Of a stretch of DNA of 56,703 nucleotides, positions 45,664 to 56,703 are shown piece by piece. The translations under genes were made by a program, and so were the position numbers. The stretch comes from Bacteroidaceae bacterium (GTDB taxonomy: Bacteria; Bacteroidota; Bacteroidia; Bacteroidales; Barnesiellaceae_A). The notes under the pieces are model-generated. The model did no database searches, had not been told where the DNA came from, and saw only the letters and a list, made by a program, of their open reading frames with translations. Where the stretch lies: contig JAGBHF010000080.1 of the NCBI GenBank assembly GCA_017935645.1, forward strand, positions 1 through 56,703, written 5' to 3'. Positions within the stretch are counted from its first letter, which is position 1; every line of letters starts with the position of its first letter.

Positions 45664-46338
45664 TTACCAACCCAACTTGCTATCAAGTTCGTTGTGTAAA
45701 TCGGTGCCATTTTTCTCCAACTCTTGGCGAATAGCTTTTTTAGCTGATTCCATAGCCATTTTGTAGTTATAGGCAACGCGTACAAGCACTTCCTTATTTT
45801 TGTTATCAAGTTCGCGATAAGCCTCTACGACTGTAATAACACGGCCCAAACTTTGCGAAATCAAGCTCTTGCTTGCCGATACGGTCTTTACGATAGAAGC
45901 AGCTTCATTCTCGGGCAATTGTTCGTTGGCAATTGAAGTCTCCACCAACGCAGTAATCTCAATATGCAACTTCGAAGCGGCATCTTGACGAGCCAACTCC
46001 AATGCTTGCATCTTAGCGGCATCGTAAGATTCGCCAATACTCATAGCCTGACCGATTACATACAAAGGATAACCCGACTCATCCAACTCATATTGCATCA
46101 ACATTGAACGGTCAACTTGCTTCTCGAGTGACAAAGAACCGGGAGTTACTTTCCAACCCTCTTTTTTAAGGCGTTTAGCCTCATTACGAGCATCCTTCGA
46201 TACCTTCTTATCGAGTTCTTTACGTTGTTGTTTAACTTGCTCACTACGTTCTTTTTGTTGTGCTTTAGTCAGTTGTGCTTGAACAGGATTAACAGTGAAT
46301 AAACTTGCAATCAAAATAGAGAATAAGATCTTTTTCAT
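45664..46338 (-). CDS. LPP20-like exported protein, small
   Basis: The 224-residue protein has a signal (ILFSILIASLFTVNPVQAQ, about 4-22) followed by a Lys/Gln/Glu-rich helix (about 23-62). The LPP20-like part is YPLYVIGQAMSIGESYDAAK (about 90-109), then ALELARQDAASKLHIEITALVE and VLVRVAYNYKMAMESAKKAI. It starts the four-gene operon. Family members are outer-membrane-associated lipoproteins or periplasmic proteins of unknown role. No lipobox Cys is present, so it is probably soluble. Confidence 0.72.
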   Translation of the reverse strand: MKKILFSILIASLFTVNPVQAQLTKAQQKERSEQVKQQRKELDKKVSKDARNEAKRLKKEGWKVTPGSLSLEKQVDRSMLMQYELDESGYPLYVIGQAMSIGESYDAAKMQALELARQDAASKLHIEITALVETSIANEQLPENEAASIVKTVSASKSLISQSLGRVITVVEAYRELDNKNKEVLVRVAYNYKMAMESAKKAIRQELEKNGTDLHNELDSKLGW

Positions 46339-46384
46339 AGCTTCTTGTTTTTGATTTTACTAAAAGGTTAACATATTTTATTCC

Positions 46385-46392
46385 CAAAGATA
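46385..46392 (-). promoter_or_regulatory. -7 promoter element of the LPP20/transglutaminase operon
   Basis: TATCTTTG on the minus strand lies 47 bases upstream of the ATG at 46338. No good -33 box was found. Confidence 0.5.
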
Positions 46393-46459
46393 ATGTTTAA
46401 ATATCAAGAATGCTCAGTATTAACGCTTTTTAACTATATACACAGTGTTAGTGTATAAA

Positions 46460-46492
46460 AAATGCGCCCGAACCATAGGTTCAAGCGCATTT
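46460..46492 (-). terminator. Terminator of the fumarase gene
   Basis: On the minus strand an 8-base outer stem (AAATGCGC with GCGCATTT) and a 5-base inner stem (GAACC with GGTTC) are separated by a 2x2 internal loop and followed by a T-run. Confidence 0.85.
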
Positions 46493-46517
46493 GTATAAAT
46501 TTTCAAGCTATCGGTTA

Positions 46518-48161
46518 TTAGCACTTGCCGGGGCAGGTGGGCTTGATTTGTTTGAAGAAGTCGTTGCCCTTGTCGTCTACCAAGATGAATGCGGGGAAGT
46601 CCTCTACCTCGATTTTCCAGATGGCTTCCATACCCAACTCGGGATATTCCAAGCATTCTACTTTCTTGATACTGTTTTGTGCCAAGATAGCTGCAGGACC
46701 ACCTATACTACCCAAGTAGAAACCACCATGCTTGTGACATGCATCGGTAACTTGTTGACTGCGATTACCCTTGGCTATCATCACCATCGATCCACCATTC
46801 GATTGGAAGAGGTCGACATACGAGTCCATACGACCGGCTGTTGTGGGACCAAACGAACCTGAAGCCATGCCTATGGGTGTCTTGGCAGGACCTGCATAGT
46901 AAATGGGGTGATTCTTGAGATATTCGGGCATAGGCTCACCGGCATCAAGACGCTCTTTAATCTTGGCGTGTGCGATGTCACGACCTACAATAATAGTACC
47001 ATTCAACGAGAGGCGTGTCGCAACGGGGTACTTGGTGAGTTCGGCAAGAATCTCGCTCATGGGACGGTTGAGATCGATGCGTACGGCATCACCCTCGCCT
47101 GCTTGACGCAACTCCTCAGGTATGAGGGTTGAGGGTTGGTCGTCGAGTTTTTCAATCCACAAGCCATCTTTGTTAATCTTGGCCTTAATATTGCGGTCGG
47201 CTGAGCATGATACACCCATACCTACGGGGCACGAAGCTCCGTGACGAGGCAAGCGGATAATGCGAATATCGTGTGCGAAATATTTACCACCAAATTGTGC
47301 ACCATAACCCGATGCTTGAGCGGCTGCCAACACCTCTTTCTCCAACTCTACATCGCGGAAGGCTTGACCCCACTCGTTACCCTCGGTGGGTAGACGGTCG
47401 TAATACTTGGCTGATGCCAATTTTACGGTCTTGAGGTTGGTCTCGGCACTTGTACCACCGATAACAAATGCTACGTGATAGGGATGACAAGCGGCTGTAC
47501 CCAATGTCTTCATCTTCTCAACGAGGAAGGGAACAAGAGTCTTGGGATTGATAAGAGCCTTAGTCTCTTGATATAGATAGGTCTTATTGGCCGAGCCACC
47601 ACCCTTGGCAATGAACAAGAAGTTATACTCCATGCCATCAACAGCAAAGAGGTCAATCTGAGCAGGAAGGTTACAACCGGTATTTACCTCGTCATACATA
47701 TTGAGAGGTGCATTTTGCGAGTAGCGGAGGTTCTCCTCGGTGTATGTCTTGTACACACCCAACGAGAGTGCTTCTTCGTCACCACCACCGGTCCACACTT
47801 GTTGACCTTTCTTACCCATAACGATTGCTGTACCGGTATCTTGACAGAAGGGCAATACACCCTTACAAGCCACCTCGGCATTGCGCAACATGGTGAGGGC
47901 TACAAACTTGTCGTTATCACTTGCTTCGGGGTCGTTGAGCACTTTGGCTACCATCTCGTTATGTTCGCGGCGCATCATAAACGACACATCGCGCATAGCA
48001 GCATTGGCCAATTTGGTGAGAGCCTCGGGCTCTACCTCAAGGATTTGACGACCATTACATTCCGATACTGATACATGTTCCTTTGTCAAGAGGTAATACT
48101 CCGTTTCATCGGGCTTGACATTGGGGAACATCGGTTGATACTTAAAAGGTTTTGTTGCCAT
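46518..48161 (-). CDS. Class I fumarate hydratase
   Basis: The 547-residue iron-sulfur fumarase interconverts malate and fumarate in the cytosol; in this anaerobe it probably feeds fumarate respiration and succinate/propionate formation. Cluster-region cysteines are seen at Cys106 (LPFCQDTGT), in the TAACHPYH segment and in [15 protein letters not shown]. The C-terminal domain has [23 protein letters not shown] and the family-typical [15 protein letters not shown]. The length matches the fused FumA/FumB form (alpha and beta parts in one chain). Oxygen sensitivity of the 4Fe-4S cluster fits anaerobic life. Confidence 0.95.
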   Translation of the reverse strand: MATKPFKYQPMFPNVKPDETEYYLLTKEHVSVSECNGRQILEVEPEALTKLANAAMRDVSFMMRREHNEMVAKVLNDPEASDNDKFVALTMLRNAEVACKGVLPFCQDTGTAIVMGKKGQQVWTGGGDEEALSLGVYKTYTEENLRYSQNAPLNMYDEVNTGCNLPAQIDLFAVDGMEYNFLFIAKGGGSANKTYLYQETKALINPKTLVPFLVEKMKTLGTAACHPYHVAFVIGGTSAETNLKTVKLASAKYYDRLPTEGNEWGQAFRDVELEKEVLAAAQASGYGAQFGGKYFAHDIRIIRLPRHGASCPVGMGVSCSADRNIKAKINKDGLWIEKLDDQPSTLIPEELRQAGEGDAVRIDLNRPMSEILAELTKYPVATRLSLNGTIIVGRDIAHAKIKERLDAGEPMPEYLKNHPIYYAGPAKTPIGMASGSFGPTTAGRMDSYVDLFQSNGGSMVMIAKGNRSQQVTDACHKHGGFYLGSIGGPAAILAQNSIKKVECLEYPELGMEAIWKIEVEDFPAFILVDDKGNDFFKQIKPTCPGKC

Positions 48162-48220
48162 AGCAATTACAATATTTAGTTTCGATTTTATTTGTCGCTA
48201 TACGTTCATTTCAAGTACCG

Positions 48221-48252
48221 CAAATATAGTGAAAGGCACGAGAAAATACAAA
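48221..48252 (-). promoter_or_regulatory. -33/-7 promoter of the fumarase gene
   Basis: TTTG (complement of 48249-48252) and TATATTTG (complement of 48221-48228) are spaced by 20 bases, a full consensus match. The leader would be about 53 bases. Confidence 0.7.
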
Positions 48253-48303
48253 TCATACAAGTTTGAATTTTACCACTTACAGATAAAATAATTATAAAAA
48301 AAA

Positions 48304-48329
48304 GAGGCTGTGTCGGTCGACACAGCCTC
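48304..48329 (-). terminator. Terminator of the rpoBC operon
   Basis: The 11-base stem GAGGCTGTGTC (48304-48314) with GACACAGCCTC (48319-48329) is followed on the minus strand by seven or more T residues, 25 bases after the rpoC stop. Confidence 0.92.
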
Positions 48330-48353
48330 GATATAGAGTTTTACAGATAGTTA

Positions 48354-51300
48354 TTACATATCGGTAACGGCCTTGCGGTTGGCCATGCTACGCTCAAAGT
48401 CCTCTTTCGAGCCAACGATGAGGCGCTCATACTCGCGCAAACCTGTACCTGCGGGGATGAGATGACCACAGATTACGTTCTCCTTCATACCCTCGAGTGT
48501 ATCTACCTTGCCCACGATAGCAGCCTCGTTGAGCACCTTGGTAGTCTCTTGGAACGAAGCAGCCGACATGAAGCTCGATGTTTGCAATGCAGCACGTGTG
48601 ATACCTTGCAATATTTGCTCCGATGTTGCGGGGATTGCATCACGAACCTCGACAGTGCGCAAGTCACGACGCTTCAATGAAGAGTTCTCATCGCGCAAAC
48701 GACGGGCTGTTACGATTTGACCGGCACGGAGGTTTTGAGAGTCACCGGCATCAACCACAACTTTCTTGCCCCATATACGGTCGTTCTCGTCCATGAACTC
48801 GCGTTTGTCAACAATTTGTTGCTCAAGGAAGCGAGTATCACCCGGATCAAGGATATTAACCTTGCGCATCATTTGACGCACGATTACCTCAAAGTGCTTA
48901 TCGTTAATCTTCACACCTTGCATGCGGTACACGTCTTGTACTTCGTTCACGATATACTCTTGTACGGCTGTGGGACCCTTGATTGACAAGATGTCAGAGG
49001 GTGTGATAGCACCATCAGAGAGAGGTGTACCGGCACGTACATAGTCGTTCTCTTGTACAAGGATTTGTTTTGACAGGGGTACGAGGTATTTCTTGATTTC
49101 ACCGGTCTTCGATTCAACCGATATTTCACGATTACCGCGTTTGATCTTACCGAAGTGTACCTCACCGTCGATTTCAGACACGATAGCGGGGTTAGAGGGG
49201 TTACGAGCCTCGAACAACTCAGTCACACGAGGCAAACCACCGGTGATATCACCGGCCTTACCTTGTGCACGAGGTATCTTAACAAGTACCTCACCGGCAC
49301 GCATTGAGCTACCCTCATCGACCATCAAGTGAGCACTTACGGGCAATGAGTAACTGCGCAATACCTCACCATTCTCGTCAACGATAGTTGCCGAGGGCAC
49401 GCGGGTACGGTCTTTCGACTCGGTGATAATCTTCTCGCGCAAACCTGTTGTTTCGTCGCTTTCTACACGATAAGTAACACCTTCCTCTACGTTCTCGAAT
49501 ACCACCTTACCGGTAGCCTCCGAAATGATAACAGCGTTGAAGGGGTCCCATTCGCATATCATGTCGCCCTTCTTCACGGTAGCACCGTTGTTGAAGTAGA
49601 GTTTCGAACCATAAGGTATATTGGCTGTTGTAAGTACCATCTTGGTATTGGGATCGACAATGCGCATCTCAGCAAGACGACCTACAACTACAAGTTGCTT
49701 ATTATTATTGTCATCGATATAGTCAACAGTACGCAACTCTTCGATTTCGAGGATACCATCGTAACGTGAAGTAACATTAGAAACGGCAGCAATATTCGAA
49801 GCAACACCACCGACGTGGAATGTACGGAGTGTAAGCTGAGTACCGGGCTCACCGATTGATTGAGCTGCGATTACACCTACAGCCTCACCCTTCTGTACCA
49901 TGCGGTTGTTAGAGAGGTTGCGACCATAACACTTGGCGCACACACCCTTCTTCGACTCGCAAGTGAGTACCGAACGAATCTCGACACGCTCGATGGGCGA
50001 ATCTTCGATTTTCTTGGCAATAGCATCGGTAATCTCCTCACCCGAAGATACGAGCAACTCGCCTGTGAGGGGATGGAATACATCGTGTACCGATACACGA
50101 CCAAGGATGCGCTCGCTGAGTGTTGCAACAACATTTTCGTTGTCTTTCACCTCGGTGCATACAAGACCACGCAATGTTCCGCAATCCTCCTCGGTGATAA
50201 TCACGTCGTGAGCTACGTCGACAAGACGACGAGTCAAGTAACCCGCGTCGGCAGTCTTCAAAGCGGTATCGGCAAGACCCTTACGAGCACCGTGGGTTGA
50301 GATAAAGTACTCAAGCACCGAAAGACCCTCTTTAAAGTTCGACAAAATGGGGTTCTCGATAATTTGACCACCCTCAGCACCGGCCTTTTGAGGCTTAGCC
50401 ATAAGACCACGCATACCTGAGAGCTGACGAATCTGGTCTTTAGAACCACGAGCACCCGAATCGAGCATCATATATACAGAGTTGAAACCTTGGTTGTCGC
50501 TTGACAATTGTTTCATCAAGATATTTGAGAGGTTCGAGTTAACGTGTGTCCAAGTATCGATGATTTGGTTATAACGTTCGTTGTTGGTAATGAAACCCAT
50601 GCTATAGTTAGCCATGATTTGCTCAACCTCGGCATAACCCTCTTTTACGAGAGCCTCTTTCTCTGCGGGGATGATAACGTCGCCCAAGTTGAACGACAAG
50701 CCACCACGGAATGCCATCAAGTAACCAAGGTTCTTGATATCGTCGAGGAATTGAGCCGAGCGAGTTACACCACATACCTTGATAACACGGCTGATGATGT
50801 CGCGCAATGACTTCTTAGACAACACCTCGTTTACATAACCAATCTCTTTGGGTACATATTGGTTTACGAGCACACGACCCACTGAGGTATTCTCTACCAA
50901 GTGTTCGATGCGGTTACCTTCGGCATCAATATCTTCTACAATCACCGATACGGGAGCGTGCAAGTCTACCTTACCCTCGTTGTAGGCAATTTCAGCCTCT
51001 TCGGGACCGTAGAACTTAAGACCCTCGCCCAATGTACCGGGACGAAGTTTGGTAATATAGTAGAGACCGAGCACCATGTCTTGCGAGGGCACGGTGATAG
51101 GAGCACCATTGGCAGGGTTCAAGATGTTGTGAGCACCCAACATGAGCATTTGAGCCTCAAGAATAGCTTCGTTACCAAGGGGCAAGTGAACAGCCATTTG
51201 GTCACCGTCGAAGTCGGCATTAAACGCGGTACATGCAAGGGGGTGAAGTTGAATAGCCTTACCCTCAATCATGCGGGGTTGGAATGCTTGGATACCCAAA

Positions 51301-52622
51301 CGGTGAAGTGTAGGTGCACGGTTGAGCAATACGGGATGACCCTTCATTACATGCTCAAGAATATCCCATACCTCGGGACCCTTGCGGTCTACAATCTTCT
51401 TGGCCGACTTAACAGTCTTAACGATACCACGCTCGATGAGCTTGCGTATCACAAAGGGCTTGTACAACTCGGCAGCCATATCTTTGGGAAGACCACACTC
51501 GTGCATCTTCAATTCGGGACCTACAACGATTACCGAACGAGCCGAGTAGTCGACACGTTTACCGAGAAGGTTTTGACGGAAACGACCTTGCTTACCCTTC
51601 AAGCTGTCAGAGAGTGATTTCAAAGGACGATTAGCCTCGGTCTTCACAGCGCTTGACTTGCGAGAGTTGTCGAGCAATGAGTCTACAGCCTCTTGCAACA
51701 TACGTTTCTCGTTGCGCAAGATTACCTCGGGAGCCTTAATCTCCATGAGGCGTTTGAGACGGTTGTTACGTATAATTACACGACGATATAGGTCGTTAAG
51801 GTCAGATGTAGCAAAGCGACCACCATCGAGGGGAACCAAGGGGCGCAATTCGGGAGGAATTACGGGTACAACCTTGAGAATCATCCACTCGGGACGGTTG
51901 CGATCCTTTGAAGCACGGAATGATTCTACAACTTGCAGACGTTTCAATGCTTCGGTCTTACGTTGTTGCGAGCCATCCTTGCTGGCGCGGTCGCGCAACT
52001 CATAAGACAAGCCGTCCAAATCGATGCGTGACAAGAGGTCGTAAATGGCCTCAGCACCCATCTTGGCGATGAACTTGTTGGGGTCGTTGTCGTCGAGCAT
52101 TTGATTCTCACGAGGCAACTCCTCCATTACTTTCAAATATTCTTCTTCCGAGAGCAAATCGTATGTTTGGTACTCCTCTACGGGACCGGGTTGAACAACT
52201 ACATAGCGCTCGTAGTAGATAACAGCATCGAGTTTCTTGCTGGGCATACCCAACAGATAACCAATCTTGTTGGGCAATGAACGGAAGTACCAGATGTGGG
52301 CTACGGGAACAACGAGTTGGATGTGACCCATACGCTCGCGACGCACTTTCTTTTCTGTTACCTCCACACCGCAACGGTCGCACACAATACCTTTGTAACG
52401 GATACGTTTGTACTTACCGCAATGGCACTCATAGTCCTTAACAGGACCAAAGATGCGCTCGCAGAACAAACCATCGCGCTCGGGCTTGTAGGTACGATAG
52501 TTGATGGTTTCGGGTTTCAGTACTTCACCGCTCGAATTTTCGAGAATCTCTTCGGGAGATGCCAAACCAATCGTAATCTTCGAGAAGTTACTCTTTATTT
52601 TATTATCTCTTCTGAAAGCCAT
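48354..52622 (-). CDS. rpoC: DNA-directed RNA polymerase subunit beta'
   Basis: This 1422-residue catalytic subunit of RNA polymerase contains the N-terminal zinc ribbon ([20 protein letters not shown], about 66-85). The active-site motif [12 protein letters not shown] starts at Asn468; Asp470, Asp472 and Asp474 bind the catalytic magnesium. The second zinc site ([13 protein letters not shown]) is near residue 890. The length is typical for Bacteroidota. It follows rpoB by 84 bases, in which an imperfect hairpin lies (52668-52690). Confidence 0.98.
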   Translation of the reverse strand: MAFRRDNKIKSNFSKITIGLASPEEILENSSGEVLKPETINYRTYKPERDGLFCERIFGPVKDYECHCGKYKRIRYKGIVCDRCGVEVTEKKVRRERMGHIQLVVPVAHIWYFRSLPNKIGYLLGMPSKKLDAVIYYERYVVVQPGPVEEYQTYDLLSEEEYLKVMEELPRENQMLDDNDPNKFIAKMGAEAIYDLLSRIDLDGLSYELRDRASKDGSQQRKTEALKRLQVVESFRASKDRNRPEWMILKVVPVIPPELRPLVPLDGGRFATSDLNDLYRRVIIRNNRLKRLMEIKAPEVILRNEKRMLQEAVDSLLDNSRKSSAVKTEANRPLKSLSDSLKGKQGRFRQNLLGKRVDYSARSVIVVGPELKMHECGLPKDMAAELYKPFVIRKLIERGIVKTVKSAKKIVDRKGPEVWDILEHVMKGHPVLLNRAPTLHRLGIQAFQPRMIEGKAIQLHPLACTAFNADFDGDQMAVHLPLGNEAILEAQMLMLGAHNILNPANGAPITVPSQDMVLGLYYITKLRPGTLGEGLKFYGPEEAEIAYNEGKVDLHAPVSVIVEDIDAEGNRIEHLVENTSVGRVLVNQYVPKEIGYVNEVLSKKSLRDIISRVIKVCGVTRSAQFLDDIKNLGYLMAFRGGLSFNLGDVIIPAEKEALVKEGYAEVEQIMANYSMGFITNNERYNQIIDTWTHVNSNLSNILMKQLSSDNQGFNSVYMMLDSGARGSKDQIRQLSGMRGLMAKPQKAGAEGGQIIENPILSNFKEGLSVLEYFISTHGARKGLADTALKTADAGYLTRRLVDVAHDVIITEEDCGTLRGLVCTEVKDNENVVATLSERILGRVSVHDVFHPLTGELLVSSGEEITDAIAKKIEDSPIERVEIRSVLTCESKKGVCAKCYGRNLSNNRMVQKGEAVGVIAAQSIGEPGTQLTLRTFHVGGVASNIAAVSNVTSRYDGILEIEELRTVDYIDDNNNKQLVVVGRLAEMRIVDPNTKMVLTTANIPYGSKLYFNNGATVKKGDMICEWDPFNAVIISEATGKVVFENVEEGVTYRVESDETTGLREKIITESKDRTRVPSATIVDENGEVLRSYSLPVSAHLMVDEGSSMRAGEVLVKIPRAQGKAGDITGGLPRVTELFEARNPSNPAIVSEIDGEVHFGKIKRGNREISVESKTGEIKKYLVPLSKQILVQENDYVRAGTPLSDGAITPSDILSIKGPTAVQEYIVNEVQDVYRMQGVKINDKHFEVIVRQMMRKVNILDPGDTRFLEQQIVDKREFMDENDRIWGKKVVVDAGDSQNLRAGQIVTARRLRDENSSLKRRDLRTVEVRDAIPATSEQILQGITRAALQTSSFMSAASFQETTKVLNEAAIVGKVDTLEGMKENVICGHLIPAGTGLREYERLIVGSKEDFERSMANRKAVTDM

Positions 52623-52667
52623 ATTTTTCTTCTTACTAAAGAGTTGAATTTCTTATTTATTTCTCTA

Positions 52668-52690
52668 CTCTGTCCCTCATCGGGGCAGAG
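52668..52690 (-). other. Imperfect hairpin between rpoB and rpoC
   Basis: On the minus strand CTCTGCCCC and GGGACAGAG can pair with one C/A mismatch around a 5-base loop. There is no T-run, so it may be an RNA processing or stability element rather than a terminator. Confidence 0.4.
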
Positions 52691-52706
52691 CAGAGAGCTA
52701 TTTGTT

Positions 52707-55700
52707 TTAGTCTAATGTTACGCTGAGACCGAGACCACGCAACTCATGCAACAATACGTTGAGCGATTCGGGGATACCGGGAGTGGGCATAGCCTCACCC
52801 TTAACGATGGCCTCATAAGCCTTCGAACGACCTACAACGTCATCACTTTTAACGGTGAGAATTTCTTGCAAGATGTGTGATGCACCGAATGCTTCGAGTG
52901 CCCAAACCTCCATCTCTCCGAAACGTTGACCACCAAATTGAGCCTTACCACCGAGAGGTTGTTGTGTGATGAGTGAATACGGACCGATTGAACGGGCGTG
53001 CATCTTATCTTCAACCATGTGACCCAACTTAAGCATGTAGATAACACCTACAGTAGCGGGTTGGTCGAAGCGATCGCCTGTACCACCATCGTACAAGTAT
53101 GTCTTACCATAACGAGGCAAGCCTGCCTTGTCGGTCCACTCGTTCAAGTCATCGAGCGTAGCACCATCGAAGATGGGTGTAGCAAACTTCTCACCCAATA
53201 CCTGACCGGCCCAACCAAGAACTGTCTCGAAGATCTGACCCAAGTTCATACGAGAAGGCACACCAAGGGGGTTCAACACGATATCAACGGGAGTACCGTC
53301 GGCAAGGAAGGGCATATCCTCTTGACGTACGATACGCGAAACGATACCCTTGTTACCGTGGCGACCTGCCATCTTATCACCTACGCTGATTTTACGTTTC
53401 TTGGCAATATATACTTTGGCAAGTTGTACAATACCTTGGGGCAACTCATCACCTACCGACTCGTCAAATTTGCGACGACGCAACTCGGCATCGAGCTCTT
53501 TGTACTTACGCAAGTAGTTGATGATAGTGGTGCGGATAAGCTCGTTCTTGGCAGCATCCGATGTCCACTTGCTCACTTGTACTGTAGTATAGTCAATCTT
53601 ATTCAAGGCTGCGGCTGTGAACTTGCTACCCTTCGAGATAACATCGTCACCCAAGAAGTCCTTGACACCTTGCGATGTCTTGCCGGCAGTGAGAGTGAGG
53701 AGCTTGTCGACCAAGATGTCTTTCACCTTGTTCATCTTTACCTCATACTCGTCCTCGAGTTGTTGCAACTTGGCTTTGTCGCTCAAGCGCGATTTTTTCT
53801 TCTTCATGGCACGCGAGAAGATGTTGGTGCCAATAACAACACCCTTCAACGAAGGTGTGGCTTTCAAAGAAGCATCCTTCACATCACCGGCCTTATCACC
53901 GAAGATGGCACGCAAGAGTTTCTCCTCGGGCGAGGGATCAGACTCACCCTTAGGTGTAATCTTACCAATCATGATATCACCGGGATTTACACGAGCACCG
54001 ATGCGAATTACACCGTTCTCGTCGAGGTCCTTAGTGGCATCCTCGCTCACGTTGGGGATGTCGGAAGTCAACTCTTCCATACCACGCTTGGTCTCACGTA
54101 CCTCGAGGATATACTCGTCGACGTGTACCGATGTAAGGATATCTTCACGTACAACACGCTCGTTGAGCACGATAGCATCCTCGTAGTTGTAACCCTTCCA
54201 AGGCATGAATGCTACCTTAAGGTTGCGACCGAGTGCCAACTCGCCGTTTTCGGTCGAATAACCCTCAGTAAGGATTTGACCGTTGGTTACGCGTTGACCC
54301 TTTTGACAGATAGGACGCAAGTCGATAGTTGTACTTTGGTTAGTTTTGCGGAATTTGGGGATGTTATACTCTTTGACTGCATCAACAAACGAAGTAAACT
54401 CTTCGTCGGCAGTGCGATCGTAGCGTATGCGGATAGTTGTAGCATCAACATACTCGATAACACCCTCGCCCTCGGCAGTGATTTGGGTACGAGAGTCGCG
54501 GATGAGCTGACCCTCAAGACCTGTACCTACGATGGGCGACTCGCTACGCAACAAAGGAACTGCTTGACGCATCATGTTCGATCCCATCAATGCACGGTTA
54601 GCGTCATCATGCTCGAGGAAGGGAATCAATGATGCAGCAATAGAAGCAATTTGCGTAGGCGACACGTCCATGAGCTCTACTTGGTCGGGTGTGGCCAAGG
54701 GGAAGTCGGCATCAAGACGTGCTTTGATACGGTTGTTTACAAAGTCACCGTTATCTTTCAAGGGAGCGTTACCTTGTGCAATCACTTTACCCTCTTCAAC
54801 CTCGGCAGTGAGATATACAATCTCATCGTTGGCAAGATTTACCTTACCATCTTTTACAACACGATAGGGAGTCTCAATGAAGCCAAGGTCATTAATCTTG
54901 GCATATACACAAAGTGACGAAATAAGACCGATGTTGGGACCCTCAGGAGTCTCGATAGGACAGAGACGACCGTAGTGGGTATAGTGAACGTCACGTACCT
55001 CGAAACCTGCACGCTCGCGCGAAAGACCACCGGGACCGAGAGCCGACATACGACGTTTGTGAGTCATCTCGGCAAGGGGGTTGGTTTGGTCCATGAATTG
55101 CGACAATGCATTGGTACCGAAGAAGCTATTGATAACCGACGAGATAGTCTTGGCATTGATAAGGTCAATGGGAGTAAACACCTCGTTATCGCGCACATTC
55201 ATACGCTCACGAATAGTGCGAGCCATACGAGCCAAACCTACACCAAATTGGTTGTACAACTGCTCGCCTACAGTACGCACGCGACGGTTGCTCAAGTGGT
55301 CGATATCGTCCACATCGGTTTTCGAGTTGATAAGCTCGATAAGGTACTTGATAATCTCGATAATATCTTCTTTGGTAAGTACCTTAATGCTGGGATCGAT
55401 GGAAAGGTTGAGCTTCTTGTTCATACGATAGCGACCTACCTCGCCCAAGTCGTAACGCTTCTCCGAGAAGAAGAGGTTGAAAATCACCTCACGAGCACTT
55501 GCCTCATCGGCAGGATCGGCGTTGCGAAGTTGATGATATATATATTCGACAGCCTCTTTTTCAGAGTTACTGCTATCCTTTTGCAATGTATTGAAGATAA
55601 TAGCATAGTCGCTTGTATTGGCATCCTCCTTGTGCAAGAGAATACTTTGCACACCACTATCGAGGATAGTAGCGATATGCTCTTCGGTCAATACCGTCTC

Positions 55701-56519
55701 ACGCTCTACGACAACATCGTTACGAGTGATTGACGAAATCTCACCGGTATCTTCATCAACGAAGTCTTCTACCCAAGTGCGCAATACACGGGCAGCCATG
55801 CGACGACCAACGGCTTTCTTCAAGTTGGTCTTAGTAACCTTCATATCCTCAGCGAGGTTGAAGATTTCGAGAATGTCACGGTCGCTTTCGAAACCGATGG
55901 CACGCAACAAGGTAGTAACGGGCAACTTCTTCTTACGGTCGATGTAAGCATACATCACATTGTTGATATCGGTAGCAAACTCAATCCACGAACCTCTGAA
56001 GGGGATGATACGGGCCGAATAGAGTTTAGTACCATTGGCGTGATTACTTTGACCGAAGAATACACCGGGCGAACGGTGCAATTGCGATACAACGACACGC
56101 TCGGCACCATTGATAACAAAGGTAGCCTTATCGGTCATGTAAGGAATGGGGCCCAAATATACGTCTTGTATAACGGGAGCAAAATCCTCATGATCGGGGT
56201 CGGTACAGTAAAGTTTTAACTTTGCCTTTAAGGGCACGCTATATGTAAGTCCACGCTCAAGACACTCATCGATTGTGTAACGAGGCGGGTCGATATAGTA
56301 ATCAAGGAACTCAAGGACAAAATTATTCCTTGTATCGGCAATGGGGAAGTTTTCGGAAAAAACCTTGTATAAGCCCTCATTTTTGCGTCGCTCTTGGGGT
56401 GTATCCAATTGCAAGAAATCCTTAAATGACTTCAATTGCACCTCCAAAAAGTCGGGATAGGGCAGCGGATTTTTTATCGAAGCGAAGTTTACACGCGCTT
56501 TACGAGTAGTAGAAGACAT
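52707..56519 (-). CDS. rpoB: DNA-directed RNA polymerase subunit beta
   Basis: The 1270-residue subunit has a normal start ([20 protein letters not shown], about 21-40). The rifampicin-pocket region ([34 protein letters not shown], about 470-505) looks wild type, with the usual Asp, His and Ser residues in place. Near the C-terminus are [15 protein letters not shown] and [16 protein letters not shown], which contact the active site and beta'. It is transcribed with rpoC, downstream of an attenuator-like hairpin that follows rplL. Confidence 0.98.
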   Translation of the reverse strand: MSSTTRKARVNFASIKNPLPYPDFLEVQLKSFKDFLQLDTPQERRKNEGLYKVFSENFPIADTRNNFVLEFLDYYIDPPRYTIDECLERGLTYSVPLKAKLKLYCTDPDHEDFAPVIQDVYLGPIPYMTDKATFVINGAERVVVSQLHRSPGVFFGQSNHANGTKLYSARIIPFRGSWIEFATDINNVMYAYIDRKKKLPVTTLLRAIGFESDRDILEIFNLAEDMKVTKTNLKKAVGRRMAARVLRTWVEDFVDEDTGEISSITRNDVVVERETVLTEEHIATILDSGVQSILLHKEDANTSDYAIIFNTLQKDSSNSEKEAVEYIYHQLRNADPADEASAREVIFNLFFSEKRYDLGEVGRYRMNKKLNLSIDPSIKVLTKEDIIEIIKYLIELINSKTDVDDIDHLSNRRVRTVGEQLYNQFGVGLARMARTIRERMNVRDNEVFTPIDLINAKTISSVINSFFGTNALSQFMDQTNPLAEMTHKRRMSALGPGGLSRERAGFEVRDVHYTHYGRLCPIETPEGPNIGLISSLCVYAKINDLGFIETPYRVVKDGKVNLANDEIVYLTAEVEEGKVIAQGNAPLKDNGDFVNNRIKARLDADFPLATPDQVELMDVSPTQIASIAASLIPFLEHDDANRALMGSNMMRQAVPLLRSESPIVGTGLEGQLIRDSRTQITAEGEGVIEYVDATTIRIRYDRTADEEFTSFVDAVKEYNIPKFRKTNQSTTIDLRPICQKGQRVTNGQILTEGYSTENGELALGRNLKVAFMPWKGYNYEDAIVLNERVVREDILTSVHVDEYILEVRETKRGMEELTSDIPNVSEDATKDLDENGVIRIGARVNPGDIMIGKITPKGESDPSPEEKLLRAIFGDKAGDVKDASLKATPSLKGVVIGTNIFSRAMKKKKSRLSDKAKLQQLEDEYEVKMNKVKDILVDKLLTLTAGKTSQGVKDFLGDDVISKGSKFTAAALNKIDYTTVQVSKWTSDAAKNELIRTTIINYLRKYKELDAELRRRKFDESVGDELPQGIVQLAKVYIAKKRKISVGDKMAGRHGNKGIVSRIVRQEDMPFLADGTPVDIVLNPLGVPSRMNLGQIFETVLGWAGQVLGEKFATPIFDGATLDDLNEWTDKAGLPRYGKTYLYDGGTGDRFDQPATVGVIYMLKLGHMVEDKMHARSIGPYSLITQQPLGGKAQFGGQRFGEMEVWALEAFGASHILQEILTVKSDDVVGRSKAYEAIVKGEAMPTPGIPESLNVLLHELRGLGLSVTLD

Positions 56520-56565
56520 TAAATTATGAAATTTAGTGAACTTAATTTAAAATATAAACACAAAA

Positions 56566-56598
56566 GGTTAAGAATCATCCACAAGATGATTCCTAACC
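56566..56598 (-). terminator. Attenuator-like hairpin between rplL and rpoB
   Basis: The stem pairs 13 of 14 positions (GGTTAAGAATCATC at 56566-56579 with GATGATTCCTAACC at 56585-56598). On the minus strand it is followed by TTTTGTGTTT. A partial terminator here would lower rpoBC expression relative to the ribosomal protein genes, as is known in E. coli. A second small inverted repeat (ACCTG/CAGGT) is at about 56604-56618. Confidence 0.75.
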
Positions 56599-56620
56599 TA
56601 TTTACCTGTTAAACAGGTTA

Positions 56621-56703
56621 TTATTTAAGTTCAACTTCAGCACCAGCCTCCTCAAGTTCTTTCTTGAGACCCTCGGCTTCGGCTTTGGGAAGAGCTTCTT
56701 TAA
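56621..56703 (-). CDS. rplL: Ribosomal protein L7/L12, C-terminal end only
   Basis: Only the last 27 codons lie in the window; the start is beyond the right edge. The visible end (KEALPKAEAEGLKKELEEAG followed by AEVELK) is the conserved C-terminal helix and strand of L7/L12, which contacts translation factors on the ribosome stalk. The position directly before rpoB is the standard bacterial order. Confidence 0.92.
   Translation of the reverse strand, partial: KEALPKAEAEGLKKELEEAGAEVELK

Noticed and set aside
52998-54632. A 544-codon open frame on the plus strand opposite rpoB
   Set aside because: It is fully antisense to the strongly conserved rpoB. Its composition is low in Lys and rich in Leu/Thr/Val as expected of an antisense shadow, and it has no promoter or signal. 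Similar long shadows lie opposite rpoC (50901-51617) and rpoB (54975-55733).

Overview
This window comes from a member of the Bacteroidales (Bacteroidota), probably an anaerobic host-associated species. Four things point there. Promoters carry the Bacteroidota -7 element TAnnTTTG, sometimes with TTTG 18-20 bases upstream. Many products are lipoproteins or periplasmic proteins of families largely confined to this phylum (GLPGLI, DUF4136-like, DUF4861-like, DUF3078-like). A sodium-pumping methylmalonyl-CoA decarboxylase operon of the succinate/propionate pathway is present. The rplL-rpoB-rpoC and pyrG-yidC neighbourhoods also fit. I cannot assign a genus from sequence alone.

Layout. 1-673: end of an unrecognised gene. 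870-5425: five-gene operon mce-mmdA-oadG-biotin carrier-mmdB, closed by a strong terminator. 5517-5804: small hypothetical. 5912-8332 (minus): membrane glycosyltransferase and a DUF4861-like lipoprotein. 8628-19842: exopolysaccharide/capsule locus with outer-membrane exporter, tyrosine-kinase co-polymerase, flippase, polymerase, two GT4 enzymes, a WecG/TagA transferase, a pyruvyl transferase and a nitroreductase. Its last two genes run on the minus strand and meet the others tail to tail. 20106-23800: small exported two-cysteine peptide, then a GLPGLI protein and a TonB-type outer-membrane barrel. 23948-26751: two tandem copies of a lipoprotein/beta-barrel pair. 26882-28878: Wzi-like capsule protein and a small lipoprotein. 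28924-30932 (minus): lipoprotein and DUF3078-like protein. 31202-34780: pyrG and yidC; yidC carries an apparent one-base deletion near its 3' end. 34907-35815 (minus): hypothetical lipoprotein. 36104-40287 (minus): bifunctional nuclease, nucleoside transporter, rsmE and a TPR protein in one run. 40491-46338 (minus): four exported proteins (two LPP20-like, one transglutaminase-like, one PEGA/coiled-coil/barrel). 46518-48161 (minus): class I fumarase. 48354-56703 (minus): rpoC, rpoB and the end of rplL.

How the genes work together. The first operon links methylmalonyl-CoA decarboxylation to sodium export; with class I fumarase it fits fumarate-succinate-propionate fermentation. The 8.6-19.8 kb block makes and exports a probably pyruvylated surface polysaccharide, and Wzi at 26.9 kb is a plausible surface-anchoring partner. 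Much of the rest builds the cell envelope.

The best candidates for undescribed biology are the peptide/GLPGLI/TonB-barrel cassette (20.1-23.8 kb) and the four-gene LPP20/transglutaminase/PEGA cassette (40.5-46.3 kb). No tRNA, rRNA, CRISPR array, integrase or complete insertion sequence was seen. No gap between genes exceeds 300 bases.
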